From contig OX578146.1 in the NCBI GenBank assembly GCA_951213105.1, forward strand, positions 51,305,275 through 51,369,274: 64,000 bases of DNA, in the 5' to 3' direction. Source of the DNA: Amaurobius ferox (lineage: Eukaryota > Arthropoda > Arachnida > Araneae > Amaurobiidae). Below, in pieces: positions 43,641 to 55,238 of this stretch. Below the pieces are notes generated by a model that was not told the DNA's origin, did no database searches, and saw only the letters and a program-made list of their open reading frames with translations. Made by a program: the position numbers and the translations under genes. How positions within the stretch are numbered: position 1 is the stretch's first letter; every line of letters begins with the position of its first letter.

Positions 43641-45049
43641 GTTTCTCCGAAGATTCGTATATGACTGTACGAAGTAAGCATGCAAAAGGGAATTAAAATG
43701 TTTAATGATTTCGTCTATATCGAAGTGTGCGCACACCATTTGCTACCATATGGAGGCTTCTTCATGAATATCTTGCCTGAATTATATTATGGGTTTTAAT
43801 GGTATCAAAATAGTTTTATTAACACAGATAATCCAAATCATGGAGGTAAAAGTAAGGAGTTAAAACTTCATATTAAGGAAACGCCAATATCGTTTGAGAC
43901 AATAATAAAGGTGGCGTAGTAATTCAATAATATGTTGTCTTGCATTGTATGCATTTTTATAGCAAAAGCCCTAAAATATTTATTTAAACTGTCCATTTTG
44001 TAAAAATAAATTATTAGCGCAATGCAAATTAGAATTGAAACAATAAAGAATATTCGTATGTATTCAACATTATTTTACCTTTCAATTTATTTTTATCTCC
44101 CTATATTCTGTACTCTATCTTACAATTATGAAAAAATACTGGTTAATTATACTCATAATGAGGGAACCCTTAATGTAAACATAATCAAAAATACATATAC
44201 TAAATACTACGCCTTTCTATTGCGTCAGCTAACAATAACAGCTACTTTATTAATACTAGCGACACCTAGATATAATTCTCAAAGCATTATGGCATTTGCT
44301 GATCTAGATGCATACATTGGCGTCACTGAGCTTCTGCCAACTTGAAAAGAGAAAGTTTTAAATAATATTTTCGAAATATTGAAAAAAAAACCCCAAAAAA
44401 CTCGCAACTGAAAACTGATAAAATGATACATTTTCCATGTAGAATGAATATATGAGAAGGTTGAGTGGAAATTTTCACTCCAGATATTTTCGACATAAAA
44501 GGAATGCAAGTTAAGCTGTGATTAGAAAGCGAGTTTTCTCCCTCTCCATATATACATGCATTTTATTTATTTATTTATTTTTATTTATTTTTATTTTTTT
44601 ACTTTGCAGCTTATTAAAAGATTCCCTTTCGAAGGTTTTGACCTTGTTCTCAGAAAGGAGTAAACGTGGGTTCGCCAATTTTAACTCTCAAAATTTTGAA
44701 AATCATCTTTCTTGTGTAATTATTGTATTCTTACTCATTCAAGGCCGAAACGTGATAGATTATTAAAATGAATTAGCGGGCTTTGCAATTAGATGATTCA
44801 TCCTTTTAAAGATACAAAGGGTTTTGTAAGCTTCAGTGGAGATTTGAAAGTGAAAGGTGAAGTTTTGTTTTCTCATCAGATTTTTCAAAACGTTGAAAAA
44901 CCGGATCCGATTAAAAGAGTTATTAACAAAAGTTTATTAGATTACAGTGAAAATTCCTTAATTTGAATCACCAAGGGAATTAATTGACTATAAAACACTG
45001 CGAGTTATAGAAAATTCGAATTAAAAATGTATCACTGAATATTAAAAAA
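43641..45049. other. AT-rich stretch, no gene recognised
   Basis: A 107-codon open frame at 44022-44345 has no family resemblance and is AT-biased; likely chance. A TTTA-rich low-complexity patch lies at 44560-44600. Confidence 0.4.
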
Positions 45050-45300
45050 ACTGATTTGGGCAGCACACGACTTTCCCTATATAATGCAATAAATATGTAT
45101 TTCTTTCATAGTGAAAAAAATGATGTATAAGATCCACGGCACCATGTCTGAGATGTTAAATTGTTCATCGGGCACTTTTCCGGATGACAACACGTATAAA
45201 TATTTACTTCTTTCACGGTAAAACAATAATGTATAAGATTCATGGCACAATGTTTTTAACGTTGAATTGTACATTTAGCTCTTTTCCGGGTGGCAAAATG
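45050..45300. repeat. Family A/C end plus a ~100-bp duplication
   Basis: Opens with CTGATTTGGGCAGCACACGA, an A/C-family end. A segment with TTCTTTCATAGTGAAA, ATGTATAAGATCCACGG and CTTTTCCGGATGACAA is then repeated once (from about 45100 and 45200) with moderate divergence. The same segment follows the A/C end at 53625, so it is part of a C subfamily. Confidence 0.6.
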
Positions 45301-45516
45301 TAAAACTATTTCGAAGTCTCCATCATCTTATATTTCACATAACTCTAAATTGACAAATATCAATATTAATAGCATCCGCAATAAGCGCTATAGTCCGTAT
45401 ATTAAAATATCTTAATATAAAATATATTGTTACTATTTCTGTGGAAATTTTTTTTACTAGTATATCTGCAACCCCCGGGACTATAAACTTGAAACATAGA
45501 TGGAGTTACCCCCCAC
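45301..45516. other. Spacer, no gene recognised
   Basis: AT-rich, nothing recognised. Confidence 0.4.
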
Positions 45517-45639
45517 TAAGGCTCCTCTATATACGAGCTGACTCATCAAGCATATTGAAGCCCACCGTAGCTGGAAACGCAATCCATTAGCATTAGCTCT
45601 ATTCGTATTTCCACTTTAGGAAGTATTATTGAAATAATT

Positions 45640-45792
45640 ATGGATGGTTGTTTTGCACCGAACTGCTCTAATCATTTTAGAAAAGATTTTAGGCTATTTC
45701 GTTTCTCTAGAAACGAAGAAAGAAGAAAACAATGGCTAATAAATAATCGGCGCGATAATTGGATACCCGGTACTGGAGCATACTTATGCGAG
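45640..45792 (+). CDS. THAP-domain first exon, left arm
   Basis: ATG then 51 codons ending exactly at a GTAAGT donor. The product has C-x4-C spacing (CFAPNC), then FRLFRFSRNEERRKQWL, then NWIPGTGAYLCE. That is the first two thirds of a THAP zinc finger (C..C, F.FP-like block, R..W, P, LC.), a DNA-binding domain of P-element-type transposases and related host proteins. The usual 'HF' after the Cys, and the AVPTIF box, would be in the next exon, which is not found nearby. The usual Pro of the FP block is replaced by Ser/Arg context. It may be a pseudo-exon. Confidence 0.65.
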
Positions 45793-46784
45793 GTAAGTTC
45801 TACAATATTCTAATTGAAACTTCTTTTTTATATAAATTATTTATTTTAAACACTTATTTTATAATTTCTGTAACTGCAATATGAATCATTAATAATTTTT
45901 AGTCATTATAGTTTTATCTTAGGACACTTGGTTTGTAACACATCACTTTGAATGTATTATACTGTCTTCCAAACCTAGAAGAAAATAGCTTCAAATTACA
46001 TATATATATATATATTAAAGATTTATTGCTGTTACACCAACATCTTTCAAGTTTTATACACTTTGTTGTATTTTTAGATCATAATGAAAATCGCAGAATT
46101 GGTGAATCCTACTATCAACAAACTGTCGCCAAGTGGAAAACTTGCCATTTTATAGTAATTATGCAAACATAAGCTAAAATGGTAAATAAATCGAAATATG
46201 TTTATCATAATAGCTACTTAATGAACAACTATTGTTTGAAAATCTTTGATGAAAAAAAGCCGAGCTCAGTAGGGTTATTAATAGTATTTTCCTCTTTAAA
46301 TACAAAGTAGTTAACAAACTTTCAAATATGTGAGGCAAACATTCATATATGCTATTAAAAAAACCTTTTATGATAAACGTATTTCGATTTATTTACCATT
46401 TTAGCTTATGTTTGCATAATTACTATAACATGGCAAGTTTTCCACTTGGCGACAGTTTGTTGATAGTAGAATTCACCAATTCTGTGATTCATTATGATCT
46501 AAAAATACAACAAAGTGTATAAAACTTGAAAGATATTGGTATAACAGGAATAAATCTTTAATATATATATGTATAATTTGAAGCTATTTACTTCTAGGTT
46601 TTGAAGACAGTATAATGCATTCAAGGTGATGTTTACATTACAAACCAAGTGTCCTAAGATAAGACTATAACAACTAAAAATTATTAATAATCCATATTAC
46701 AGTTACAGAAATTATAAAACAAGTGTTTAAAATAAATACTTTATATAAAAAAAGAAGTTTCAATTAGAATATTGTAGAACTTGC

Positions 46785-46937
46785 CTCGCACAAGTATGCT
46801 CCAGTACCGGGTATCCAATTATCGCGCCGACTATTTATTAGCCATTGTTTTCTTCTTTTTTCGTTTCTATGAAAGCGAAATAACCCAAATCCCTTTCTAG
46901 AATGACTAGAGCAGTTTGGTGCAGAACAATCACCCAT
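46785..46937 (-). CDS. THAP-domain first exon, right arm
   Basis: Mirror of the left exon, also 51 open codons: MGDCSAPNCSSH at the start, the RRKQWLINSRRDNWIPGTGA block, then LCE, followed by GCAAGT, a weaker but usable GC-type donor. Several amino-acid changes separate it from the left copy, yet there is no stop or frameshift and the Cys pair, Trp and Pro are kept. Downstream exons are not seen. Confidence 0.6.
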
Positions 46938-47060
46938 AATTATTCCAATAATATATAATAAAGTGAAAATGCGAATAGAGCTAATGCTAATGGATTGCTC
47001 TTCCAGCTATGGTGGGCTTCAATATGCTTGATAAGTCAGCCTGTAGTAGAGGAGCTCTAC

Positions 47061-47224
47061 CCCCCACAGTGACGTATAGAATAGCCATACCAAATTAAAA
47101 AAAAAAAAAATCGAAGTCTGTGGATTTATATACTGAACAGACAAACATACAAAGAAATAAACGAACATATTTTCAATTTTATATATGAAGACTAGAATCT
47201 CAAAACTCCCAATTCCCACTTTAA
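47061..47224. other. Spacer, no gene
   Basis: Contains an A-run at 47097-47109. Nothing recognised. Confidence 0.4.
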
Positions 47225-47336
47225 CTCATATTTAAAACTCATTTTTAACTCTTTTGACTCATATTTAAAACTCAATTTTAACTCTTTTGACTCATATTTA
47301 AAACTCATTTTTAACTCTTTTGACTCATATTTAAAG
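47225..47336. repeat. 33-bp tandem repeat, about 3.4 units
   Basis: Unit CTCATATTTAAAACTCATTT plus TTAACTCTTTTGA, restarting at 47225, 47258 and 47291 with single-base variation. Confidence 0.9.
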
Positions 47337-49575
47337 TTAATTTATAACCGTGACAGATGTTCAATCCACGCCAGATTTTCATCGAAAATGTAAATATAAT
47401 ACCTTCTATAAATAACATAATATTTTAGCAGTCGAATAACTTTCATTTTTAACCTGAAAAAAGTTATTTACAAAAATGAAAAAGAACCGAAAATAGGAAA
47501 AAGAAAAAAAAAACCACATAAACTTCCGGATGATATATAAATAAGCTATTTTGACCTTATCTTAAAATCAATTTGTTTTGTTCAGATTCATTTAGGAAAA
47601 AAAAAAAAAAAATCCATAGCAACAATTCTACATTAGAAAAAGGAAATAAGAAATGAAATCGTTTACAAAAAAACAATTTAAAAGATTTCCCTCCTTTTTT
47701 ATGATGTTGCCAAATTGTTCGGTGGTAATTATGTTCAAAATAAATTTAAAAAGTATTCAATTGTTACTGGGTGTTTGTTTTTGCTTCAATGAATGTAAAA
47801 CAAATTTTACCACTCCAAGAAGTTTAATAAAAATCTATACGACGAAAGGGTCCATTTAACAAAGCTATTCATTATTTAAATAATTATTTTGGAAATAAAA
47901 GAAAGGTTATTTAAATCAATTTTTTTGTTATGAATTTTGTTCAGCTCATAAGTCGTTTAAAAATGCATTCTAAAGTTTGGAAGGCTAATGAAGGCTGCAA
48001 ACAATATATAAAATAATGCTTATTGTAAAAAAAAAAAAGATTGTTTGTTGGTTGTTGACAAGAATGATTGACAAGAAAGGTTGTTTGATATATTTGATAA
48101 GCGTTGAATGGCATCATTGTACAGGTTCGCTAGGTTAAATTACCATCTGAGTTTGATCATTTCTGTGAAAGTGAAAATGTTTTCACCCCATTTTATTTTC
48201 AATATTTAAAAGGAAATTTATACAACTTCGAAATTAAATAAAATTCATGTGTATTAATATAAGAGAGGATTTGAAATTTTTGACTGTAAATGAATGATAG
48301 AGAATATAAGAATAACTTTTTTAAGAGGAAAGAAATAAAAAGGTTAAATTGAGAAAATTTCAAATTTTCCAAAAATGGAGTTGCTAACAATACATGTAAG
48401 CGAACATTCTGCGAAGAAAATATGTGTTAACGGTATCTCAGACAGCGACTTAATGGACTTGTTGCCACTTTAAAAAAACTTTTTAAGCGGCTTTAAAAAT
48501 GAATTAAAATTGGTCCCAATTATAACGATAGGGCTTATTGTACATATATTTTAAACTAAACTAGTAAAAACTTTTTAAGTGGCTTTAAAAATGAATTAAA
48601 GCTAGTCCGTATCATAACGATAGGACGTCTTTTACTGCTCAGTATCTGTTGCTAACTTCCTACCCAATCTCTGTGACTCCCCATGTAACTTTTTCAAACA
48701 TTAATATTCCACAATATGCAGTTCTGTTTGTCTCACAATCATTATCAGACTGAAGGAAAATCTCTTGCACTCTTGCCAATATCCTCAGATACATGCGGAT
48801 TATACGACGATTTATGATTGTACGATGTATTATTATACAATCCTCTAATGATGCATAAACCATATACTTCATGAATTTACTTCAGATCAAATAATATATA
48901 ATTTGTAATACACCCCCCTCCTTCGAAAAAGAATAGAATCTTTTTAATTCGCAAAGTTAAGATAACCTATATTCAAGACGTTAAACTTTTTGATTTTTTA
49001 AAATAAAGACAAAACACCTGAAAACACTTGCAGTCGCAAAATAGAAAAAGTTCCTTTACCCTAGAAGTAAAATCCAAAATAATAATAATAATAATAATAA
49101 CTATCTCAGCGAGTTTTCGTGAGATAGAAGTCAAATTTTCAGAGAACATTTATAATATTGAAACAATTATATATTCCAAAACATGAAAATTTATCTTTTA
49201 AATTCACGAATTTAGAAAATAGCAAATATAATAGCGCTCAAAATTGCACAGATGAAAACCCGAAATATCGTTCGTAGACCACCTACGCCTTGAAGTTGCG
49301 ATGCATAAATTGATTTCACGAAATGGGAGGCAAGTCGTGATTTTCGGCTATAAAAGCACATTACTTTTAAACTAGCTCAAATTTAAGAAATCTCGCTGAT
49401 TTGCATCGTACGGGGAGCTCTGTACTAAATTTCGCTGCTGTCCACAGTATCGAGTTTCCGCTACAGACGATATACAGGAACGACAAGAAGTCAAAGCGAC
49501 TGCTTAGGGCGTCATGTTTGCAGAGGGCCTCAAAATCTTGTTTATTATTTTCATTGTATCTATCTCTCTTGCATG
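47337..49575. other. AT-rich stretch, short duplication, no gene
   Basis: No gene recognised. A phrase CTTTTTAAGCGGCTTTAAAA with flanking sequence occurs at 48479 and again (GTGG variant) at about 48569. An AAT microsatellite lies at about 49078-49099. A C-run and other homopolymers are present. Confidence 0.45.
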
Positions 49576-49753
49576 CAGTGTTTCTTTCAGGACTTTTTGG
49601 CCGGGAGGGGGGAAAATTAAATTTTAGGGGGGGGGGCAAGTTTTCTATTTATCCTATACAGATATATGTAAATGCTGTGTCACATAAATAAAAGCTAGGT
49701 TAACATAAAATGTTTCCGGGGGGGGGGGGGGGGAAGTCCTGAAAGAAACACTG
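49576..49753. mobile_element. G-tract MITE, copy E2
   Basis: CAGTGTTTCTTTCAGG … CCTGAAAGAAACACTG, 178 bp, with long G runs after each terminus-proximal segment (to ~49640 and ~49718-49733) and the shared middle words CAAGTTTTCTATTT and GGTTAACATAAAATGT. It interrupts a family C fragment whose remainder continues at 49754. Confidence 0.85.
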
Positions 49754-50039
49754 GTCGAAAGCCCCCCACAATTTTCGAATGAATTTTTGAAAATACCAGG
49801 ACCTTCACTAATGATAAATAAATAATCATTTCAGATGTAATTTTAACATCAGAAAACGAATAATATAAAATTTAGGACACCAACATGAATGTCTCTCTAG
49901 ATATTACACGTTTTTAAAAAAAAAAAATCATAAAATTAAAGTAGTTGGTATCGCCCAATATGTTTACTTTCCATGTGCAGTTGTATGTAAAATCTATGTT
50001 ACCATCATTCTCATGGATCTAGTTAGTTCCATTCATGAG
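49754..50039 (+). repeat. Family C fragment
   Basis: Aligns by eye with the body of the C copy at about 17765-18115: TTTTCGAATGAATTTTTGAA, AACATCAGAAAACGAAT, ACCAACATGAATG, and the end word CATTCTCATGGATCTAGTTA then GTTCCATTCATGA. Both sides are bounded by G-tract MITEs. Confidence 0.65.
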
Positions 50040-50244
50040 CAGTGTTTCTTTCAGGACTTTTTGGTAGTGGGGGGGGGGGATGAAATTTTAAGGGAGGCAA
50101 GCTTTCTATTTCCCCTATATAAATTTATCACATAATTAGAAACTAGGTTAACATAAAATGTCTCCGTGGTGGGGGGTGGGGAGGCGAATCCTAGTCTCCG
50201 GAGGTCATCGCCCCTCCCCCGGAGGTATACCTGAAAGAAAACTG
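50040..50244. mobile_element. G-tract MITE, copy E3
   Basis: CAGTGTTTCTTTCAGG … CCTGAAAGAAAACTG, 205 bp, with the family's GGGG tracts, CTCCCCCGGAGG-like inner hairpin and GGTTAACATAAAATGTCTCC middle. Confidence 0.85.
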
Positions 50245-51190
50245 CTTGCATATTTTTAAAAACTTATTAGTGCATTATTGGGAATCCAATATTTTCTTAT
50301 ATTTTATATAATTCTACATTTTATCATTATTTATTTGTATATCAGTTTACAGTTGTCTTTACAGCACTTTGTCTATATTCAAATAGGGCCTTATATAAAA
50401 GCTCGTTTTGGGTCCCAGAAAACCTTGGGACATACTCGTACATACTGTCGACATACACACAGAGACACACAGAAAGGCAGACAAACATCCTCTTTTATTA
50501 TGCAAAATCGGTCGATCATTCATAATACCAGTGGTCGTAATGAAAGAGTTACTTTGTATAGAGATTTCTCAAAGTGTGAAACTTTGTTTGCTTGGATCAG
50601 ATATTATATTCTTATTAGCTAAACAGGAAGCCTTCAGATTCCTCCTTCTTTCAATCTTGAATTATTTATTCAAGGTATCATCACCTTGTCTAGCAGAAAT
50701 ATTAATAATCCTCTTAAGATATAATCTCGGGAAATTTAATCCTGCGAGCTATTCATAGATTGGTGCTATTAGCGGATTGGAAATAAAGCGAAAAGTTTTT
50801 GTGGCAATTATGGTTCCAGATGTCATCGGTCACGTGATAGCAAACCGTATCACACCACGACCGCGTCACGTGACCCTCAACGACCCAATTTTCTGGGCTA
50901 AAGCGCGTTTCAGGATATCGTCTTGTGAAAGTCACTGTTTTTTTTCTTTTGTAATCTAAACAGTAAACCAGAAGGTTAGTCGCGTGTTAAGGTGGAAGAA
51001 GAATAACATTTTCGCATATTCATAATGTGTTTAGGCTCTGTCGAATCGCGATTTAACGAAATTTTCAATTTCTTTCACGTGGGAGAAAACACACAGTTGT
51101 AGTTGAATGTTTTAGTTCCAAAAAGCCCTTTTCTTATTTTTTATTTTTTCTCCTCTCATATTGGCTTTTAATTAAATTAACTATTTTCCA
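50245..51190. other. Spacer, no gene confirmed
   Basis: A 116-codon plus-strand open frame (50408-50758) has no recognisable family. Two CACGTGA words lie near 50830 and 50867 in a GC-richer patch. Nothing else recognised. Confidence 0.4.
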
Positions 51191-51232
51191 GGGGTGTGCT
51201 AAAGCACCCCTGATCACCCTAAATACGCCCAT
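51191..51232. mobile_element. Solo hAT-like terminus
   Basis: CAGGGGTGTGCTAAAGCACC then CCTGATCACCCTAAATACGCCCATG: a palindromic CAGGGGTG…CACCCCTG core and a terminus resembling hAT ends. No partner terminus recognised. Confidence 0.35.
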
Positions 51233-52047
51233 GGCCGTGAAGGTTTCAGTTGAATACCTATCACATTAAATTTTCCCTAGGGATAAGGGCTCCTTGGTGT
51301 ATGGGCATTGGCTCAATAGCCCCTGACCCATTTGCCAATACAGATCGTGCGATTGTCCTCTGGGTGTAATATCCGGGGGTTCATGAACCGACTCTTTGAG
51401 GTGGCGGACATGATTTGTGTCTTTGTAGCCAGTTTCCAGACCCGTTGGCGACTGGGGTCGAGACTCGGCAGATTGTCTTTCTGGATCCGTGCCGTGGGTC
51501 ATTCGGCCGACCTCGTTCCCCTATTTGTTGCTTAGCTGGGAGCGATAAAACCCTTTCTGCCTCCTTTTTCCATCGGCATAAACCAATATGCTGCCGTGGA
51601 GGTCTAAGCTGAATCCCTACCACGTTAAATACCTAAGCCCGTTTTAATGGTTTCGTTGCATATGGATCATCTTTATTAAAATATCCACGTTACCCAAATC
51701 TAGGGGCGACAAACTTTAGGAAGTGGCAGTAGCGTCGCCAATAAAAAAAAAAAAACATTTCGGAGAGGGTGTAATCCAAATATTTTGTCTCTCATTTCTC
51801 TAAATATCATTCCTCCGAACTTCAATGGGTTGGCTCCTGGAGGCTTCCTCTCACTTGGCTACGCCACTGGGAGGAGCAGGGGGAAATCTAATACATTGAA
51901 TCATAATGTTTATATCGAAATACAGTATAATGAAGTTGACAATAAAGAAGCTTTCAAAAAATGTAGGACCGGAGTCAGTGGCGGATTTACCAATAAGCTA
52001 AGTAATCTGAAGCCTACGGCGGCAAATTTTCGTGCGTTGTTGTTGTT
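51233..52047. repeat. Unclassified repeat with ~357-bp-spaced direct words
   Basis: GGCCGTGAAGGTTTCAGTTG with ACCTATCACATTAAAT (51234-51274) recurs as GCCGTGGAGGTCTAAGCTG with CCCTACCACGTTAAAT (51592-51630). The sequence between is GC-richer than its surroundings but shows no recognised protein. Beyond 51640 only AT-rich sequence and transposon-end-like words (CTTGGCTACGCCACTG at ~51855) were seen. Confidence 0.45.
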
Positions 52048-52190
52048 GAGTCCCAGACCGTCCGACCTACCAGAAAGGTGTAAGGTAACTAACTGGACGG
52101 CCGGGAAGTGCCACCCAATTTAGACCGGAACCCAGTGGGGGAGGCATCCACAGGGACCGTACCCTCCTACCCCTATCACCAACCTCTCGG
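52048..52190 (-). repeat. Dispersed repeat family F, copy 2
   Basis: On the minus strand it reads GTTGGTGATAGGGGTAGGAG … CTGTGGATGCCTCCCCCACT … GGTCTAAATTGGGTGGCACT … GGTCGGACGGTCTGGGACTC. These blocks occur in the same order at 24031-24505, without the 41-bp array present there. Confidence 0.75.
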
Positions 52191-52557
52191 CAATCTCTAG
52201 GCAATCGGACCTACATGTTTAACGTGATCGTACTCTGCGTGAATATGGCGGCAGTTATGGCAATTTTCGTCGATGAAGAATTTTCAACAATGGAAAATTT
52301 GTGAAGGCGCGCCGAAGCGGCTAAATGTTTTGGTCGATTAAAACGAATATTACATATTGCTATTTATTGTTAAGAATTACTATGGTCCTTTTATATTTTT
52401 AAGGAAGATTTAATTTCTTTCTATTTACCTGCCTTTTATATTCAATTTTGGATGTTATGTTTAATGACACTAGGGGCGGTAAAAATTGTGGGGGGGGGGG
52501 GGGGAAGGGAGACACTGTTCATCAGTTGCTCACAGGTTTAGATTACTTTCTTTTTTT
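52191..52557. other. Spacer, no gene
   Basis: Contains a 14-G run at about 52490-52503. Nothing recognised. Confidence 0.4.
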
Positions 52558-53160
52558 ACTTTCCCTGCAATATATGGTAATGTATAAAGAAAGTATTGGA
52601 ATCATGCCGAAAATCGCAACTTGAGTTGTCGACGAATCTACACGTTTCGAGACCTCTAGAATACGAAAAAACCATTTTTAGCGTGACGTCTGTGTGTGTG
52701 TCTATATGTCTGTCTGTGCAGATTTTGTATCCACTCTGACTAAATAACTAATGGACCGAATTTCACAAAATTCGGTAGATGAGTCACTTGTGGGTTACCC
52801 TGGTGCTGATTAGATTTTGTTATGATTCGGAAAAAAAATAACCTGCCTTTTTTTGCAAAATAGCCCTCAAAAATCGTCAAAATCTAAACTAAAGAACTAG
52901 GTATACTGAAATATATCCATTAAATGCTCGTTTAACACGTAATTTTTAACGACGAAAAGAATAAGACCAACCCCATTACACTAAGACTAGCCGTTCTCGA
53001 GATAATTTAGTTTTTCGTATTTTCTCTAAGCCACATTTGAAAATAAGTCCAGTTACCCAATGAGAACGAAAATTGAATTAAAAGTGAAATAAATTTAATT
53101 GAATAAAGAGAACGTGAATATAAATCTGCAGGGAAAGTCGTGCTGCCCACATCAGATTTT
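52558..53160 (+). mobile_element. Dispersed repeat family A, copy 6/7 (shortest complete copy)
   Basis: Hairpin ACTTTCCCTGCAATATATGG at the left, microsatellite near 52690, TGCAGGGAAAGTCGTG and CACATCAGATTTT at the right. At about 603 bp it is the most compact complete copy and best defines the family ends. Confidence 0.75.
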
Positions 53161-53624
53161 TAATTTTGGGGGGCCAGCTGCAATGTTGGCGTCGTGATAT
53201 ACTTTTATGTATTAATATAATATAAAGTTTGGCTTGGTAATCATCACAAAATCATGAGCCTTGAGATTGTGGCTCACCGCGCTGTAGTTCTATTCCAATA
53301 TAGTTTATCATTCGTGTATATATCCTCAGAATAAAAAACAACATTATTTTTTAGACAATTGATAAGATAAAAAGGAGATGTAAAATGCAAACAATCACTT
53401 GTTTGAAAGCCCTTAAAGATGGTAACTCTTATTTACTGAGATTGCATCTAATACGTGTTTCCAGTCCAGTGCTTTTTTAATGGTTTTCAATTTTTGGCAG
53501 GCTTTTTCAATGGTATAAAAAATATCACTCTAATCAGTGGTGAGCTGCTAAAATTTTAACAATTGGTGTTTTTTAACAAGTAGTAGACTATTGAACTTTA
53601 ACAACCCACACACCTTATAAAAAT
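53161..53624. other. Spacer, no gene
   Basis: AT-rich; nothing recognised. Confidence 0.4.
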
Positions 53625-54692
53625 TCTGATGTAGGCAGCATATGACTAAAATGCAATTAATTTCCTTCTTTCACAGTGAATATCCTTGTCGCAATATTTT
53701 TAACGCTGAATTGTATATTTGACGCTTTTCTGAATGACAACATATAAAATTACTCCGAAGTAACCAATTAACTTACCGCCGCAAATACCATCCGCAATAA
53801 GCAATAGAGTTTTTAACAATACATTCATCAATTTGGCTTCATTTCGTTAATTTAGCTTTATTTTTGCAATTACGACTATATTTTCGTAAATCTGGGACGA
53901 AATATCGCCAAGTTGGCTATATTTTGCTAAATGAATCAATCGCCCAGTTCGCTAAATTTATCGTCAAGTGTTACGCACAGACGAAGACAAAAGCTTCTTT
54001 TTAATAAATAAATGACTATTTAAGAATTGTTGGTCGTAAAAGTACAAAACTATTACACAAGTATCTTCTCTCGTGAATGGAATGAATTAGATCCACAAGA
54101 ATGTTAACAAATTTGTCGCATAATATAGCATGAAAAGTGAACATATTTCACGATAGTTAATACTTTTTAAATTTATGTAATAGTTTTGATAACTTTATTA
54201 GAAAAACGTGCAATATCTTGAAAACAGTTCATGCTAGTCTTCTAAAGTTTATGTCATTCGTTTTCTATTGAAAAATTATATAAGAAATTATAATTTATGT
54301 ATTTTAATGATTCTTTCAAAATTTCATTCCCAAAAAATGTGTGTGTGTGTGTGGGGGGGGGGGGGGGTCTTCCGAACATTCGGGTGCATTTAAAATCGAT
54401 AGGCTTCCAGTATTCACCTGTTGTAATATTTGTACCGAAACGCTCTATTTGTTCGTGAGATATCGCTTCCACAGGCTCTGAACACACACACACGCACGCA
54501 CACACACACACGCACGCACACACACACACGCACGCACACACACACACACGCACATACACACATACACACGTACGCACAGACATCACCTCAAAAAAGTTCG
54601 ATTCCAGTTCAGGAATAGTTGAAAACTAGAATTCGAATTTTCGACTCAAGATATGTTGGGAACTATATACACATAATGCATATTTATTGCTT
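53625..54692 (-). mobile_element. Dispersed repeat family C, copy 2
   Basis: Inverted: opens TCTGATGTAGGCAGCATATG and includes the body words GATAGGCTTCCAGTATTCAC and CGAAACGCTCTATTTGTTCG, an ACAC/ACGCAC microsatellite of about 90 bp (54482-54572), and GAATTCGAATTTTCGACTC before a decayed terminal hairpin. A G-run (54353-54367) follows a GT run inside it. Compare 17524-18460. Confidence 0.65.
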
Positions 54693-55156
54693 TTATAACT
54701 TTCTTAGTGAATTTTTTATTTTTGTGACATATTATTATTATTATTATTATTATCATCATTATTATTATCATTATTGTTATTTCTACATTATTAAACATGC
54801 CCGACTATGTTAGTATGTAGGTGGGTGTAGCGGCGCCGCTATTTATAAAGCTAATCCTTGGACTAGAATGTCGCGGGATTTTGTTTTAAGTTGGAGATCT
54901 TTTCCAATACACAAAATATCCGGGGGAAAAAAAATAATTGTGGTAATAGATTTAAATTATTTATTGCTCAATTTTATGTGCTATTTTGCTCTATTTTCTT
55001 GTCATCTGCTTGCTATACACGTTTCATTTTCGGGAACCCAGACACACTCCGCCGCAGTCTTCTGGAAACACAGCATACAGCTGCTTAAATATTGGTTCGG
55101 GAATTATTTCAAGAAATTTAAATCGATTTTTTAAAATTTAAATTTTGAAAATTTAA

Positions 55157-55238
<82 letters not shown>

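Larger units (their letters stand above)
45517..47060. mobile_element. 1.5-kb imperfect palindrome with a THAP exon in each arm
   Basis: Arms of about 700 bp pair at coordinate sum 92577 (for example CATATTGAAGCCCACC at 45551 with its complement at 47011-47026), centred near 46288 on a short unpaired core. Arms have diverged by scattered changes and small indels, so it is much older than the large palindrome. Each arm contains an open THAP-domain exon ended by a splice donor. No transposase core is present. Flanking duplication was not identified. It may be a fold-back derivative of a P-element-like or other THAP-encoding transposon. Confidence 0.8.

Noticed and set aside
50408..50758. 116-codon open frame as a host gene
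   Set aside because: No recognised domain, no splice or promoter support, overlaps another frame of similar length.
51234..51640. Direct repeats ~357 bp apart as LTRs of a small retroelement
   Set aside because: The matching words are only about 40 bp, lack TG…CA ends, and no primer-binding site or retroelement protein lies between them.
54254..54618. Cysteine/valine-rich and threonine/histidine-rich open frames
   Set aside because: They are translations of the AC/GT microsatellite inside a family C copy.
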